A DNA stretch of 8,553 bases, from NCBI GenBank assembly GCA_900556665.1, contig USPX01000074.1, positions 1-8,553 of the forward strand, in the 5' to 3' direction. This DNA is from an uncultured Eubacteriales bacterium. GTDB taxonomy: Bacteria; Bacillota_A; Clostridia; Lachnospirales; Cellulosilyticaceae. The translations under genes were made by a program, and so were the position numbers. The notes under the pieces were generated by a model, which saw only the letters and a list, made by a program, of their open reading frames with translations, was not told the origin of the DNA and searched no databases. Below are positions 1 through 5,303 of this stretch, in pieces; positions within the stretch are counted from its first letter, which is position 1; the number at the start of each line of letters is the position of its first letter.

Positions 1-70
1 TTTTTACCTGAGATAACAGATAGAGTATGATGAGTTTATTGATTGTAAAATCTTCATGATTTAAATTCAC
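1..70 (-). CDS. DUF4364 family protein, N-terminal fragment (cut by window edge)
   Basis: The first 23 codons of a minus-strand gene that runs off the left edge. It begins with GTG at 70-68, six bases after a strong ribosome binding site (AAGGAGG, complement of 77-83); no in-frame ATG lies nearby. The peptide starts VNLNHEDFTINKLIILYL and continues LSQVK. This resembles the N-terminus of DUF4364 proteins, which are common in Clostridia and begin with a short charged stretch followed by a KLIILYxL helix, thought to be part of a winged-helix-like fold. The function of the family is not established. It lies 57 bases downstream of the radical SAM gene on the same strand and has its own promoter candidate in that gap. 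The family call rests on 23 residues, so it is tentative; the existence of a gene here is well supported by the ribosome binding site and the open frame. Confidence 0.65.
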   Translation of the reverse strand, partial: MNLNHEDFTINKLIILYLLSQVK

Positions 71-76
71 GGTGTG

Positions 77-83
77 CCTCCTT
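77..83 (-). promoter_or_regulatory. ribosome binding site fixing a GTG start
   Basis: AAGGAGG on the minus strand, six bases before GTG at 70-68. It is a near-perfect Shine-Dalgarno sequence and the reason for choosing the non-ATG start of the DUF4364 fragment. Confidence 0.8.
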
Positions 84-102
84 ACAACATTTATTATTAT
101 AT

Positions 103-131
103 ATTGTATCTTAAAAAAAGATTAAACTCAA
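103..131 (-). promoter_or_regulatory. sigma-A type promoter for the DUF4364 gene
   Basis: On the minus strand TTGAGT (complement of 126-131) is followed after exactly 17 bases by TACAAT (complement of 103-108), a 4/6 and 5/6 match to the consensus. The predicted transcript start falls about 13 bases before the AAGGAGG site. The -35 box overlaps the stop codon of the radical SAM gene at 130-128, so the downstream gene could be transcribed independently of it. Sequence-based prediction only. Confidence 0.5.
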
Positions 132-1051
132 TATGTGTTTAAAGATTTACCTTGATAGATGTCAGTTTCTTTTAAATAACGGTTTAAGTCGTTAAGTACT
201 TTTTTCTTATTCTTAGTCCATAATGGCGCAATAAGATGTGCTGCTGGACCATCCCCTGTAAGCCTGTGGATAACTAGTTCTGGCGGTAATATACAAAGTA
301 TGTCTCCAATTAACTGAATATATTCTTCCTCAGAAAGAATCGGAAACGGATTTTCTAAATAATATTTACCTAAAGGTGCATTATCTAGAACATGGAGCAT
401 ATGGAGCTTGATGCCTTGTAATGGGAGTTTGCTCACATACTTTGCAGAAGCAAGCATTTGCTCTCTTGTTTCATGAGGTAGACCTAAGATGAGATGGACA
501 ACAGTTTCGATATTATGAGCATGTAGTTTTTGGACTGCTTCTTCAAAACAGCTGAGTGGATAGGCGCGATTAATAAGCTTAGCTGTATCCTCATGGATTG
601 TTTGAAGACCTAATTCTACCCACAGATGTGTACGTTTATTAAGTTCAGCTAAGTATTCTATAATTTCATCATCTAAGCAATCTGGTCTGGTTGCAATAGC
701 GAGACCTACAACTCCTGGGAAACTTAGTGCTTCTTCGTATTTGGCTTTAAGGACTTCTACAGGAGCATAAGTATTAGAATAAGATTGGAAATAGGCAATG
801 TATTTTTTAGAATCTCCCCACTTAGCAGAAAGAAGAGAAACGGCACTTTCAAGTTGTCTTGTGATATCCCCTTTTAGCTTAGGTGTGAAATCGCCACTTC
901 CTTGTGCACTACAAAATATACAGCCTTTTGTGGCAACGCGTCCATCACGATTGGGACAAGTGAAACCACCATCTATAGAGAGCTTAATAACTTTTTCACC
1001 ATGTTTTTGACGCATGAAATTATTAAGGCTATAAAAACGTTGGGTTTGCAT
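128..1051 (-). CDS. TIGR01212 family radical SAM protein (YtqA/YhcC-like)
   Basis: A 307-residue radical SAM enzyme, close in length to E. coli YhcC and B. subtilis YtqA. The cluster-binding cysteines are Cys32, Cys44 and Cys47 (C-x11-C-x2-C) within GGFTCPNRDG and KGCIFC; this wide spacing is typical of the TIGR01212/Elp3-like group rather than the common CxxxCxxC. Further family landmarks are YFQSYSNTYAP, the IATRPDCL strand, WVELGLQT and HLILGLPHET. It is predicted to be cytoplasmic and to bind a [4Fe-4S] cluster and S-adenosylmethionine. From memory, B. subtilis YtqA has been renamed MnmL for a role in the mnm5U wobble-uridine modification of tRNA together with the methyltransferase YtqB/MnmM; no such methyltransferase is visible next to it here, so carrying that role over is inference. 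The start ATG (1051-1049) follows an AGAGAGGA ribosome binding site (complement of 1059-1066). The stop is TGA. Confidence 0.9.
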   Translation of the reverse strand: MQTQRFYSLNNFMRQKHGEKVIKLSIDGGFTCPNRDGRVATKGCIFCSAQGSGDFTPKLKGDITRQLESAVSLLSAKWGDSKKYIAYFQSYSNTYAPVEVLKAKYEEALSFPGVVGLAIATRPDCLDDEIIEYLAELNKRTHLWVELGLQTIHEDTAKLINRAYPLSCFEEAVQKLHAHNIETVVHLILGLPHETREQMLASAKYVSKLPLQGIKLHMLHVLDNAPLGKYYLENPFPILSEEEYIQLIGDILCILPPELVIHRLTGDGPAAHLIAPLWTKNKKKVLNDLNRYLKETDIYQGKSLNTY

Positions 1052-1101
1052 ATAAAAATCCTCTCTAAAATTAAAGTTCTTTATGTAATTTTAAAATAAT
1101 T

Positions 1102-1141
1102 ACTTAAGTAATAAAAGAACGATTTCTTTTATTACTTAAGT
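1102..1141 (-). terminator. perfect 18-bp hairpin, likely terminator of the 144-residue gene
   Basis: Arms 1102-1119 and 1124-1141 are perfectly complementary (18 bp) around a CGAT loop. On the minus strand it lies 18 bases after the stop codon of the 1159-1593 gene and 51 bases before the start of the radical SAM gene. The bases after it on that strand are ATTATTTTAA, a poor U-tract, so termination may be partial and the radical SAM gene may depend on read-through. Each arm also contains the self-complementary ACTTAAGT. Confidence 0.65.
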
Positions 1142-1158
1142 TTATTATGATATAGAAG

Positions 1159-1593
1159 TTAGTTAAGTGCAAGGAGCATTTCTTCTTTACGTTGTCTAAT
1201 TTGTTCGCATGTATTTATAATGTGAAGCCATTGGTCATCCGTTGTGGCAGTACGTGAAAAGGCGATAAAATCATCACGAAGCTTCTTTGTAAAAATCTTT
1301 TTGATATGCTCTACTTCGTAGTCGTTGGTAGCTTTACTTAATGCGGTCATAAATTCAGAAGCACGACTACCAGAAATGAATGGTAAGTATGGCTGTATAA
1401 AATCTAATTTTTGTTGTAAAGCGTTATATTGTAATTCAAAAGGATTACCTTTGACATTATCCATATACGCATAAAAAGCATCTAGATTTAAAAAAGTAAC
1501 ATTTTTAAGTGAGGAATAATCAAAGTGAGCAAGAAGGTCGCGAAAATCTAAAATGTGATTTCTAAGCTCTTGTTTGGTAAGCAAAGTTGCCAT
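1159..1593 (-). CDS. hypothetical protein, 144 residues
   Basis: I do not recognise this protein. The gene is well supported: the ATG at 1593-1591 follows AAGGGGGA (complement of 1601-1608) at 7 bases, and a hairpin follows the stop. The product is soluble, with no signal peptide, membrane segment, cysteine cluster or nucleotide-binding motif except a single Cys near the C-terminus in NTCEQIRQRKEEM. It is rich in aromatic residues and short helical stretches (LRNHILDFRDLLAHFDYSSL, FIQPYLPFISGS, HIKKIFTKKLRDDFIAFS), suggesting an all-alpha fold, possibly for protein contacts. It is divergent from phoP, with 148 bases between the start codons, so the promoters face away from each other. Whether it shares control with the phosphate regulon cannot be told from the sequence. 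Confidence 0.75.
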   Translation of the reverse strand: MATLLTKQELRNHILDFRDLLAHFDYSSLKNVTFLNLDAFYAYMDNVKGNPFELQYNALQQKLDFIQPYLPFISGSRASEFMTALSKATNDYEVEHIKKIFTKKLRDDFIAFSRTATTDDQWLHIINTCEQIRQRKEEMLLALN

Positions 1594-1637
1594 CTTAAAG
1601 TCCCCCTTTAAAGAAAAAATAACTATTTATATAGCTT

Positions 1638-1643
1638 ATTATA
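1638..1643 (-). promoter_or_regulatory. -10 box candidate for the 144-residue gene
   Basis: TATAAT on the minus strand (complement of 1638-1643), 44 bases upstream of the start codon at 1593. No good TTGACA-like box lies 16-18 bases further upstream, so the promoter may be weak or activator-dependent. Prediction only. Confidence 0.35.
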
Positions 1644-1679
1644 TCCAACAGCAAAATAAAAAGTGTATGTAAAATTTAC

Positions 1680-1708
1680 TTTAAACGTAAAAGAAGTTGT
1701 ACTATATT
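1680..1708 (+). promoter_or_regulatory. promoter candidate for phoP-phoR
   Basis: TTTAAA (1680-1685) and TATATT (1703-1708) are 17 bases apart, 33 bases upstream of the phoP ATG. Directly upstream, 1667-1679 reads ATGTAAAATTTAC, a small inverted repeat GTAAA-A-TTTAC that could be an operator half-site. I see no tandem PHO box here comparable to the one before pstS, so autoregulation by PhoP is not demonstrated. Confidence 0.4.
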
Positions 1709-1741
1709 AAAAGTAGACCTAAATCTAAAAGAGGTGAAATA

Positions 1742-2446
1742 ATGGAAAGAAAGCAAGTTATAGTGATTGATGATGAAGAACATATTTTAGAGCTTATTAG
1801 ATATAATCTAGAAGCAAATGGTTTTTTCGTGGAAACTTTTACAAGTGTAGAAAGCGCAAAACCTTATATTGAATCCAAAGGAGCAGATGTTATCTTATTA
1901 GATATCATGTTACCTGGGATGGATGGCATTAGTGCACTTCAGCAGTTTAGAAATAATGTAGCAACACAAAATATACCGATTCTTTTAGTCAGTGCAAAAA
2001 GTGAGGAAATTGATAAGATACTAGGACTTGAATTAGGGGCAGATGATTATATTACAAAGCCTTTTAGTGTAAGAGAGCTGGTAGCAAGAGTTAAGGCTAT
2101 TGTAAGACGTAATGAAAGAGGAGGGGTCAGACCTAAAGAAAATATACAGACATTAAGTTACAAGGGCTTAGAATTAGATGTTGAAAGTCATGTACTTACT
2201 TATAAGGGTGAAGTGATAGAACTTACCTTTAAGGAGTTTGAGATATTAAAGTTATTAATGAGTAATAGAGGCAAGGTGCTTACAAGAGAGACTATTTTAG
2301 ATAAAATATGGGGTTATGATTACTATGGTGAGACGCGTACAGTAGATGTACATATTCGTTATTTACGCTCTAAATTAGAAGAGCATCAACTTGGAGGATT
2401 TATTGAGACAGTACGTGGTGTAGGCTATAAATTTATAAAGGGGTAA
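1742..2446 (+). CDS. phoP: PhoP (PhoB) phosphate-regulon response regulator
   Basis: A 234-residue OmpR/PhoB-family DNA-binding response regulator. The receiver domain (about 4-120) has the acidic pair Asp10-Asp11, phosphoacceptor Asp54 in LLDIMLPGMDG, Ser84 in LLVSAK and Lys106 in YITKPFSVREL. The C-terminal winged-helix domain (about 140-232) shows LTFKEFEILKLL, RTVDVHIRYLRSKLE and the closing IETVRGVGYKF. The start used is the ATG at 1742, five bases after GAGGTG (1731-1736); an upstream in-frame TTG at 1697 would add 15 residues but has no ribosome binding site and overlaps the promoter. phoR follows after 3 bases, so the two form one operon. Once phosphorylated by PhoR it should activate phosphate-starvation genes such as the pst operon. 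The PhoP identity, rather than another OmpR-type regulator, rests on the partner kinase architecture and the nearby pst and nucleotidase genes. Confidence 0.9.
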   Translation: MERKQVIVIDDEEHILELIRYNLEANGFFVETFTSVESAKPYIESKGADVILLDIMLPGMDGISALQQFRNNVATQNIPILLVSAKSEEIDKILGLELGADDYITKPFSVRELVARVKAIVRRNERGGVRPKENIQTLSYKGLELDVESHVLTYKGEVIELTFKEFEILKLLMSNRGKVLTRETILDKIWGYDYYGETRTVDVHIRYLRSKLEEHQLGGFIETVRGVGYKFIKG

Positions 2447-2449
2447 CGT

Positions 2450-3862
2450 ATGAAAAGAAAGATAATGGCGCCTATAGTAATAGCATTTATTATTGTAGCT
2501 ACAATGATTTCAGCAGAGCTCCTATTATTATTTGCCGGTATAAAAAGTAGAGGGAATAATATAGCTGAAATTAATCTCATATGTGACCATACGTTTTATC
2601 GTATATTAATAGAGATTATAATAATAGCTATTCTTTTATATGTAATTATTTATCGTGTGATCAAACAGATAGAAGTACCAGTGAATCAACTTACAAAGGA
2701 TGCTAAAAACTTTAAGTTAGATGTACTTACTTATCCTATTAGAGATTATGAGATAGAGGAAGTACGAAACTTAGCATTAGCATTTGATTATATGGCCAGT
2801 GAATTAGGAAGCACCATTCGTAAGTTAAAGCATCAAAAGGAAAAGTTAATGACAATGCTAGAGGCATTAGAAGAGGGCATTGTAGTATTAAATAAAGAAG
2901 GATATATAGGCCAAGTTAATGAACTAGCCAAAGAAATGCTCCATTTAAAAGGAGACTTTAAAGACAAACCAAAGCTAGTAGATTGTGTGCAGCATGAGGA
3001 ATTAAAAAAGTTAGTCATAGAAAGCCTAAAGAAAGGTGGTTGTCATGCCGTTGAGCTTACTTTATATAAACAAATTGTGTTTGTAAGTGTGGTGCCTATA
3101 GGCAAGATAAGAGAAGCTTATGAATATCTACTTATTATAAGAGATGTGACACAGCTTAGAAAGTTAGAGGAAATGCGTTCTCAATTTGTAAGTAATGTTT
3201 CCCATGAGCTAAAAACACCTCTTACAAGTATTCAGGGCTTCGTAGAGACACTTCAAAGTGGAGCTGTAGAGAATCCTAAAGTGGCGTATAAATTCTTAAA
3301 TATTATTGATATTGAAACCAAAAGGCTGTATAGACTAATACAAGATATATTGATACTTTCTGAAATTGAAAATATGGAAATACCTCAGTATGGTAACTCA
3401 AATGTTATAGAAATTATTAATGAGGTACTAGCTTTAATGGATAGTGAAGCTAAGAAGAAATCCATTGAAATAAGTCTTGAGATAAGGTCTAAGTTAAATG
3501 TTAAAAATATTAGTGAAGACCATATAAAACAACTTGTTATGAATTTAATTTCTAATGCTATTAAATACACAGATCATGGGAAAGTACAAATCATAGTAGG
3601 AGAAGATTATATTAGCGTACAAGATACCGGGATTGGTATACCAGAAGAAAGTATTCCCCATATTTTTGAAAGATTTTATAGAGTAGATAAAAGTCGTTCT
3701 CGCCAAAGAGGGGGGACAGGTTTGGGGCTGTCCATTGTAAAGCATATTGCACAACTTTATAATATTAAGATTCAAATTGAAAGTAAAGTGCAAGAGGGAA
3801 GCAGATTTATAGTAATGTTACCTGAAGATAAGATAGAAAGAGAAAAAGACATAAGTACCTAG
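2450..3862 (+). CDS. phoR: PhoR sensor histidine kinase
   Basis: A 470-residue membrane histidine kinase. Order of parts: transmembrane helix about 6-29; a very short outside loop (about 30-50); second transmembrane helix about 51-68; HAMP-like linker about 69-122; PAS domain about 130-235 (LEALEEGIVVLNKEGYI); dimerisation/phosphoacceptor domain with His252 in FVSNVSHELKTPLTS; ATPase domain with N-box Asn369 (LISNAIKYT), DTGIGIP, the F-box IFERFYRVD and GGTGLGLSIV. The arrangement is that of Firmicute PhoR/ResE/WalK-type kinases but without a large extracytoplasmic sensor domain, so the signal probably comes through the membrane, the PAS domain or Pst/PhoU. The start ATG has an AAGGGG site (2438-2443) inside the end of phoP, indicating coupled translation. 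The stop codon lies in the loop of the terminator hairpin. Confidence 0.9.
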   Translation: MKRKIMAPIVIAFIIVATMISAELLLLFAGIKSRGNNIAEINLICDHTFYRILIEIIIIAILLYVIIYRVIKQIEVPVNQLTKDAKNFKLDVLTYPIRDYEIEEVRNLALAFDYMASELGSTIRKLKHQKEKLMTMLEALEEGIVVLNKEGYIGQVNELAKEMLHLKGDFKDKPKLVDCVQHEELKKLVIESLKKGGCHAVELTLYKQIVFVSVVPIGKIREAYEYLLIIRDVTQLRKLEEMRSQFVSNVSHELKTPLTSIQGFVETLQSGAVENPKVAYKFLNIIDIETKRLYRLIQDILILSEIENMEIPQYGNSNVIEIINEVLALMDSEAKKKSIEISLEIRSKLNVKNISEDHIKQLVMNLISNAIKYTDHGKVQIIVGEDYISVQDTGIGIPEESIPHIFERFYRVDKSRSRQRGGTGLGLSIVKHIAQLYNIKIQIESKVQEGSRFIVMLPEDKIEREKDIST

Positions 3863-3882
3863 CAATAGGACTTATGTCTTTT
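3844..3882. terminator. bidirectional terminator between phoR and the methyltransferase gene
   Basis: Arms 3844-3856 and 3870-3882 pair perfectly over 13 bp; a further CCT/AGG pairing can shorten the 13-base loop. The plus-strand arm ends in TTTT and on the minus strand the stem is followed by TTTTTCTCTTTC, so it can serve both converging genes. The phoR stop codon (3860-3862) sits inside the loop. The methyltransferase gene ends 8 bases from the stem. Confidence 0.8.
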
Positions 3883-3890
3883 AAAGTAGA

Positions 3891-5054
3891 TTAAATAGCT
3901 TTAAAGTTTTCACCATCTTTAGGTGGTCTTGGCCCAAAGTATTGATAGAAATCAACCTTTAAGTTACCGTTGAATAATTTACGTTTTTTATTAGCCTTTT
4001 TACCATAGTCACGTTCAAATGTGTCTACACTTGTAATAGCATATAAACTCCAAGTAGGATTTGTATCCATAAGTTTACGAAGGTCTCTATGGATTTGTTC
4101 GATACGAGAGATATCACTAATACGTTCACCATATGGTGGGTTAACAATTACAACCCCATAATCGCCGTGTGGTAAGCTTGTTTTATGAACAGGTTTTGCG
4201 AAGAATTGAATGTATTCGCCTACACCAGCAGCTTCAGCATTTTCACGAGCTTTACGAATGTTATTACGATCGATATCAGAAGCATAAATAATAGGGCTAC
4301 CTTTTTGATCAATAGCTTCACGGGCTTCTTCACGGAGTTCATCCCAAAGTGATTTAGGTACTTGTGGCCAGAATGAAGAAGCAAATTGACGGTTTAAGCC
4401 TGGTGCAATATTTTTAGCAATCATAGCGGCTTCAATAGCAAAAGTACCAGAACCACAACATGGATCATAAAGAATACGTCCTTTTTTCCAATAGCTGATT
4501 TGTAAAAGTGCAGCAGCCATAGTTTCTTTAAGTGGGGCTTCTACATTGTTCACACGATAACCACGTTTGTGAAGACCTTCACGACCAGTTGTATCAATAG
4601 TTAAAGTTGCTACGTCTTTTAAAATAGAAACTTGTACTGTATAAGATGGCCCTGTTTCTGGGAACCAATCAATGCCATAAGCTGAAGATAAACGCTTTAC
4701 AATGGCTTTTTTAGTGATTGCTTGACAGTCTGAGATACTAAATAATTTAGATTTAACTGATTTACCGTTAACAGTAAACTTCGCATCTTTAGTAATCCAT
4801 TTTTCCCAAGGAAGTGCAGCAACTTGATCGAATAATTCTACGAAAGTAGTTGCTTTGAATTCTCCCATTTTAATAAGTACACGGTCAGCGCTACGTAACC
4901 AAAGGTTAGAAAGAGCAATTGCTTCCACGTCACCAATATAAGTTACTTTACCATCACTAACACTCTCTATTTCGTAACCTAAATCTTCTACTTCACGTCT
5001 TACCATAGTTTCAAGACCGAAGGTAGAGGTTGCAATGAGTTCAAATGTTTTCAT
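3891..5054 (-). CDS. ypsC: THUMP-domain class I SAM-dependent RNA methyltransferase (YpsC/RlmL N-domain type)
   Basis: A 387-residue protein matching the length of B. subtilis YpsC and corresponding to the N-terminal half of E. coli RlmL, which makes m2G2445 in 23S rRNA. The N-terminal ferredoxin-like/THUMP region (about 1-160) begins FELIATSTFGLETMVRREVEDLGYE and includes LWLRSADRVLI. The catalytic domain (about 165-380) has SAM-binding motif I starting at Asp197 (DPCCGSGTFAIEAAMIA), an acidic ASDID loop and the catalytic motif NPPYGER at Asn305-Arg311, typical of exocyclic-amine (N2-guanine) methylation. Predicted cytoplasmic; the exact rRNA target in this organism is inferred. The ATG at 5054-5052 follows AAGAGGAG (complement of 5061-5068) at 6 bases. 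It is a single-gene unit converging on phoR and divergent from the nucleotidase gene, with no visible link to phosphate metabolism. Confidence 0.88.
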   Translation of the reverse strand: MKTFELIATSTFGLETMVRREVEDLGYEIESVSDGKVTYIGDVEAIALSNLWLRSADRVLIKMGEFKATTFVELFDQVAALPWEKWITKDAKFTVNGKSVKSKLFSISDCQAITKKAIVKRLSSAYGIDWFPETGPSYTVQVSILKDVATLTIDTTGREGLHKRGYRVNNVEAPLKETMAAALLQISYWKKGRILYDPCCGSGTFAIEAAMIAKNIAPGLNRQFASSFWPQVPKSLWDELREEAREAIDQKGSPIIYASDIDRNNIRKARENAEAAGVGEYIQFFAKPVHKTSLPHGDYGVVIVNPPYGERISDISRIEQIHRDLRKLMDTNPTWSLYAITSVDTFERDYGKKANKKRKLFNGNLKVDFYQYFGPRPPKDGENFKAI

Positions 5055-5084
5055 ATAATTCTCCTCTTAAGTAATAATACTCTT

Positions 5085-5113
5085 ATTTTACATCATTCAA
5101 AAAGCAGTGTATA
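5085..5113 (-). promoter_or_regulatory. promoter candidate for the RNA methyltransferase gene
   Basis: On the minus strand TATACA (complement of 5108-5113) is 17 bases before TAAAAT (complement of 5085-5090), placing the transcript start just upstream of the AAGAGGAG site. Matches are 4/6 and 5/6. Prediction only. Confidence 0.4.
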
Positions 5114-5121
5114 GACTAGGG

Positions 5122-5161
5122 AAAAAGTAAAAATGTATTACAAAAAAGTAAAAATATATCA
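5122..5161. repeat. two direct repeats of an A-tract element, 21 bp apart
   Basis: 5122-5140 and 5143-5161 share AAAAAGTAAAAAT followed by (G/A)TAT(T/C)A, 17 of 19 identical. The 21-bp period equals two helical turns, so the A-tracts face the same side of the helix. They sit about 60-100 bases upstream of the nucleotidase -10 box and may bend DNA or act as an UP-like or regulator-binding element. Confidence 0.6.
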
Positions 5162-5176
5162 AAATGTTATAAAATA

Positions 5177-5225
5177 GGTTAAATGGTACATAATGGTTTA
5201 ATAATTATTAAAAAGTGTGTATAAT
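5177..5225 (+). promoter_or_regulatory. nucleotidase promoter with degenerate PHO-box-like repeats
   Basis: A perfect TATAAT lies at 5220-5225. Seventeen bases upstream there is only TTTAAT (5197-5202), a poor -35, as expected for an activator-dependent promoter. The segment 5177-5206 reads as a loose tandem GGTTAAAT / GGTACATAAT / GGTTTAATAAT; the last unit matches the GTTTAAT boxes before pstS. Spacing is irregular (8 and 10 bases), so PhoP binding is only a possibility. The predicted transcript start is near 5232. Confidence 0.45.
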
Positions 5226-5239
5226 TATTTGAGGTGGTA

Positions 5240-5271
5240 AAAATCTATGTAAACTAGTTTGCATAGATTTT
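5240..5271 (+). promoter_or_regulatory. 32-base palindrome in the nucleotidase leader
   Basis: The segment is an inverted repeat over its whole length, with a single non-complementary pair (T5250 and G5261) that would be a G-U wobble in RNA. The transcript could form a 14-bp stem with a CUAG loop within about 10 bases of the predicted 5' end. Its core, ATGTAAACTAGTTTGCAT (5247-5264), matches the leader palindrome of pstS at 15 of 18 positions. It could be an operator or an RNA stem that stabilises or controls the message. Confidence 0.7.
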
Positions 5272-5303
5272 ATAAAGTTATGCTAGAAGGTAGGAGAATA
5301 GAA

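Noticed and set aside
108..122. Small ATCTT/AAGAT inverted repeat as terminator of the radical SAM gene
   Set aside because: Only 5 AT-rich pairs around an A-run; the T-run on the minus strand lies inside the loop rather than after the stem, and the segment is better explained as promoter spacer.
798..1099. Plus-strand open frames opposite the start of the radical SAM gene, and minus-strand frames inside phoR (2833-3793)
   Set aside because: They overlap strongly supported genes, lack ribosome binding sites and show no recognisable domains.
1667..1679. ATGTAAAATTTAC before phoP as a third copy of the shared leader palindrome
   Set aside because: Only one ATGTAAA half-site is present and the spacing between arms is 1 base rather than 4; such a match is easy to get by chance in AT-rich DNA.
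1697..1741. In-frame extension of phoP to a TTG start at 1697
   Set aside because: No ribosome binding site before it, it overlaps the predicted -10 box, and GAGGTG precedes ATG 1742; the receiver domain begins right after 1742.
5259..5303. In-frame extension of the nucleotidase to TTG 5259 or ATG 5280
   Set aside because: The TTG lies inside the palindrome and neither has a ribosome binding site; AGGAG at 5292-5296 and the signal peptide starting at 5304 fit the family.
5055..5303. Riboswitch in the nucleotidase upstream region
   Set aside because: The predicted leader is only about 70 bases and shows one hairpin; I see no conserved aptamer pattern or terminator/antiterminator pair.
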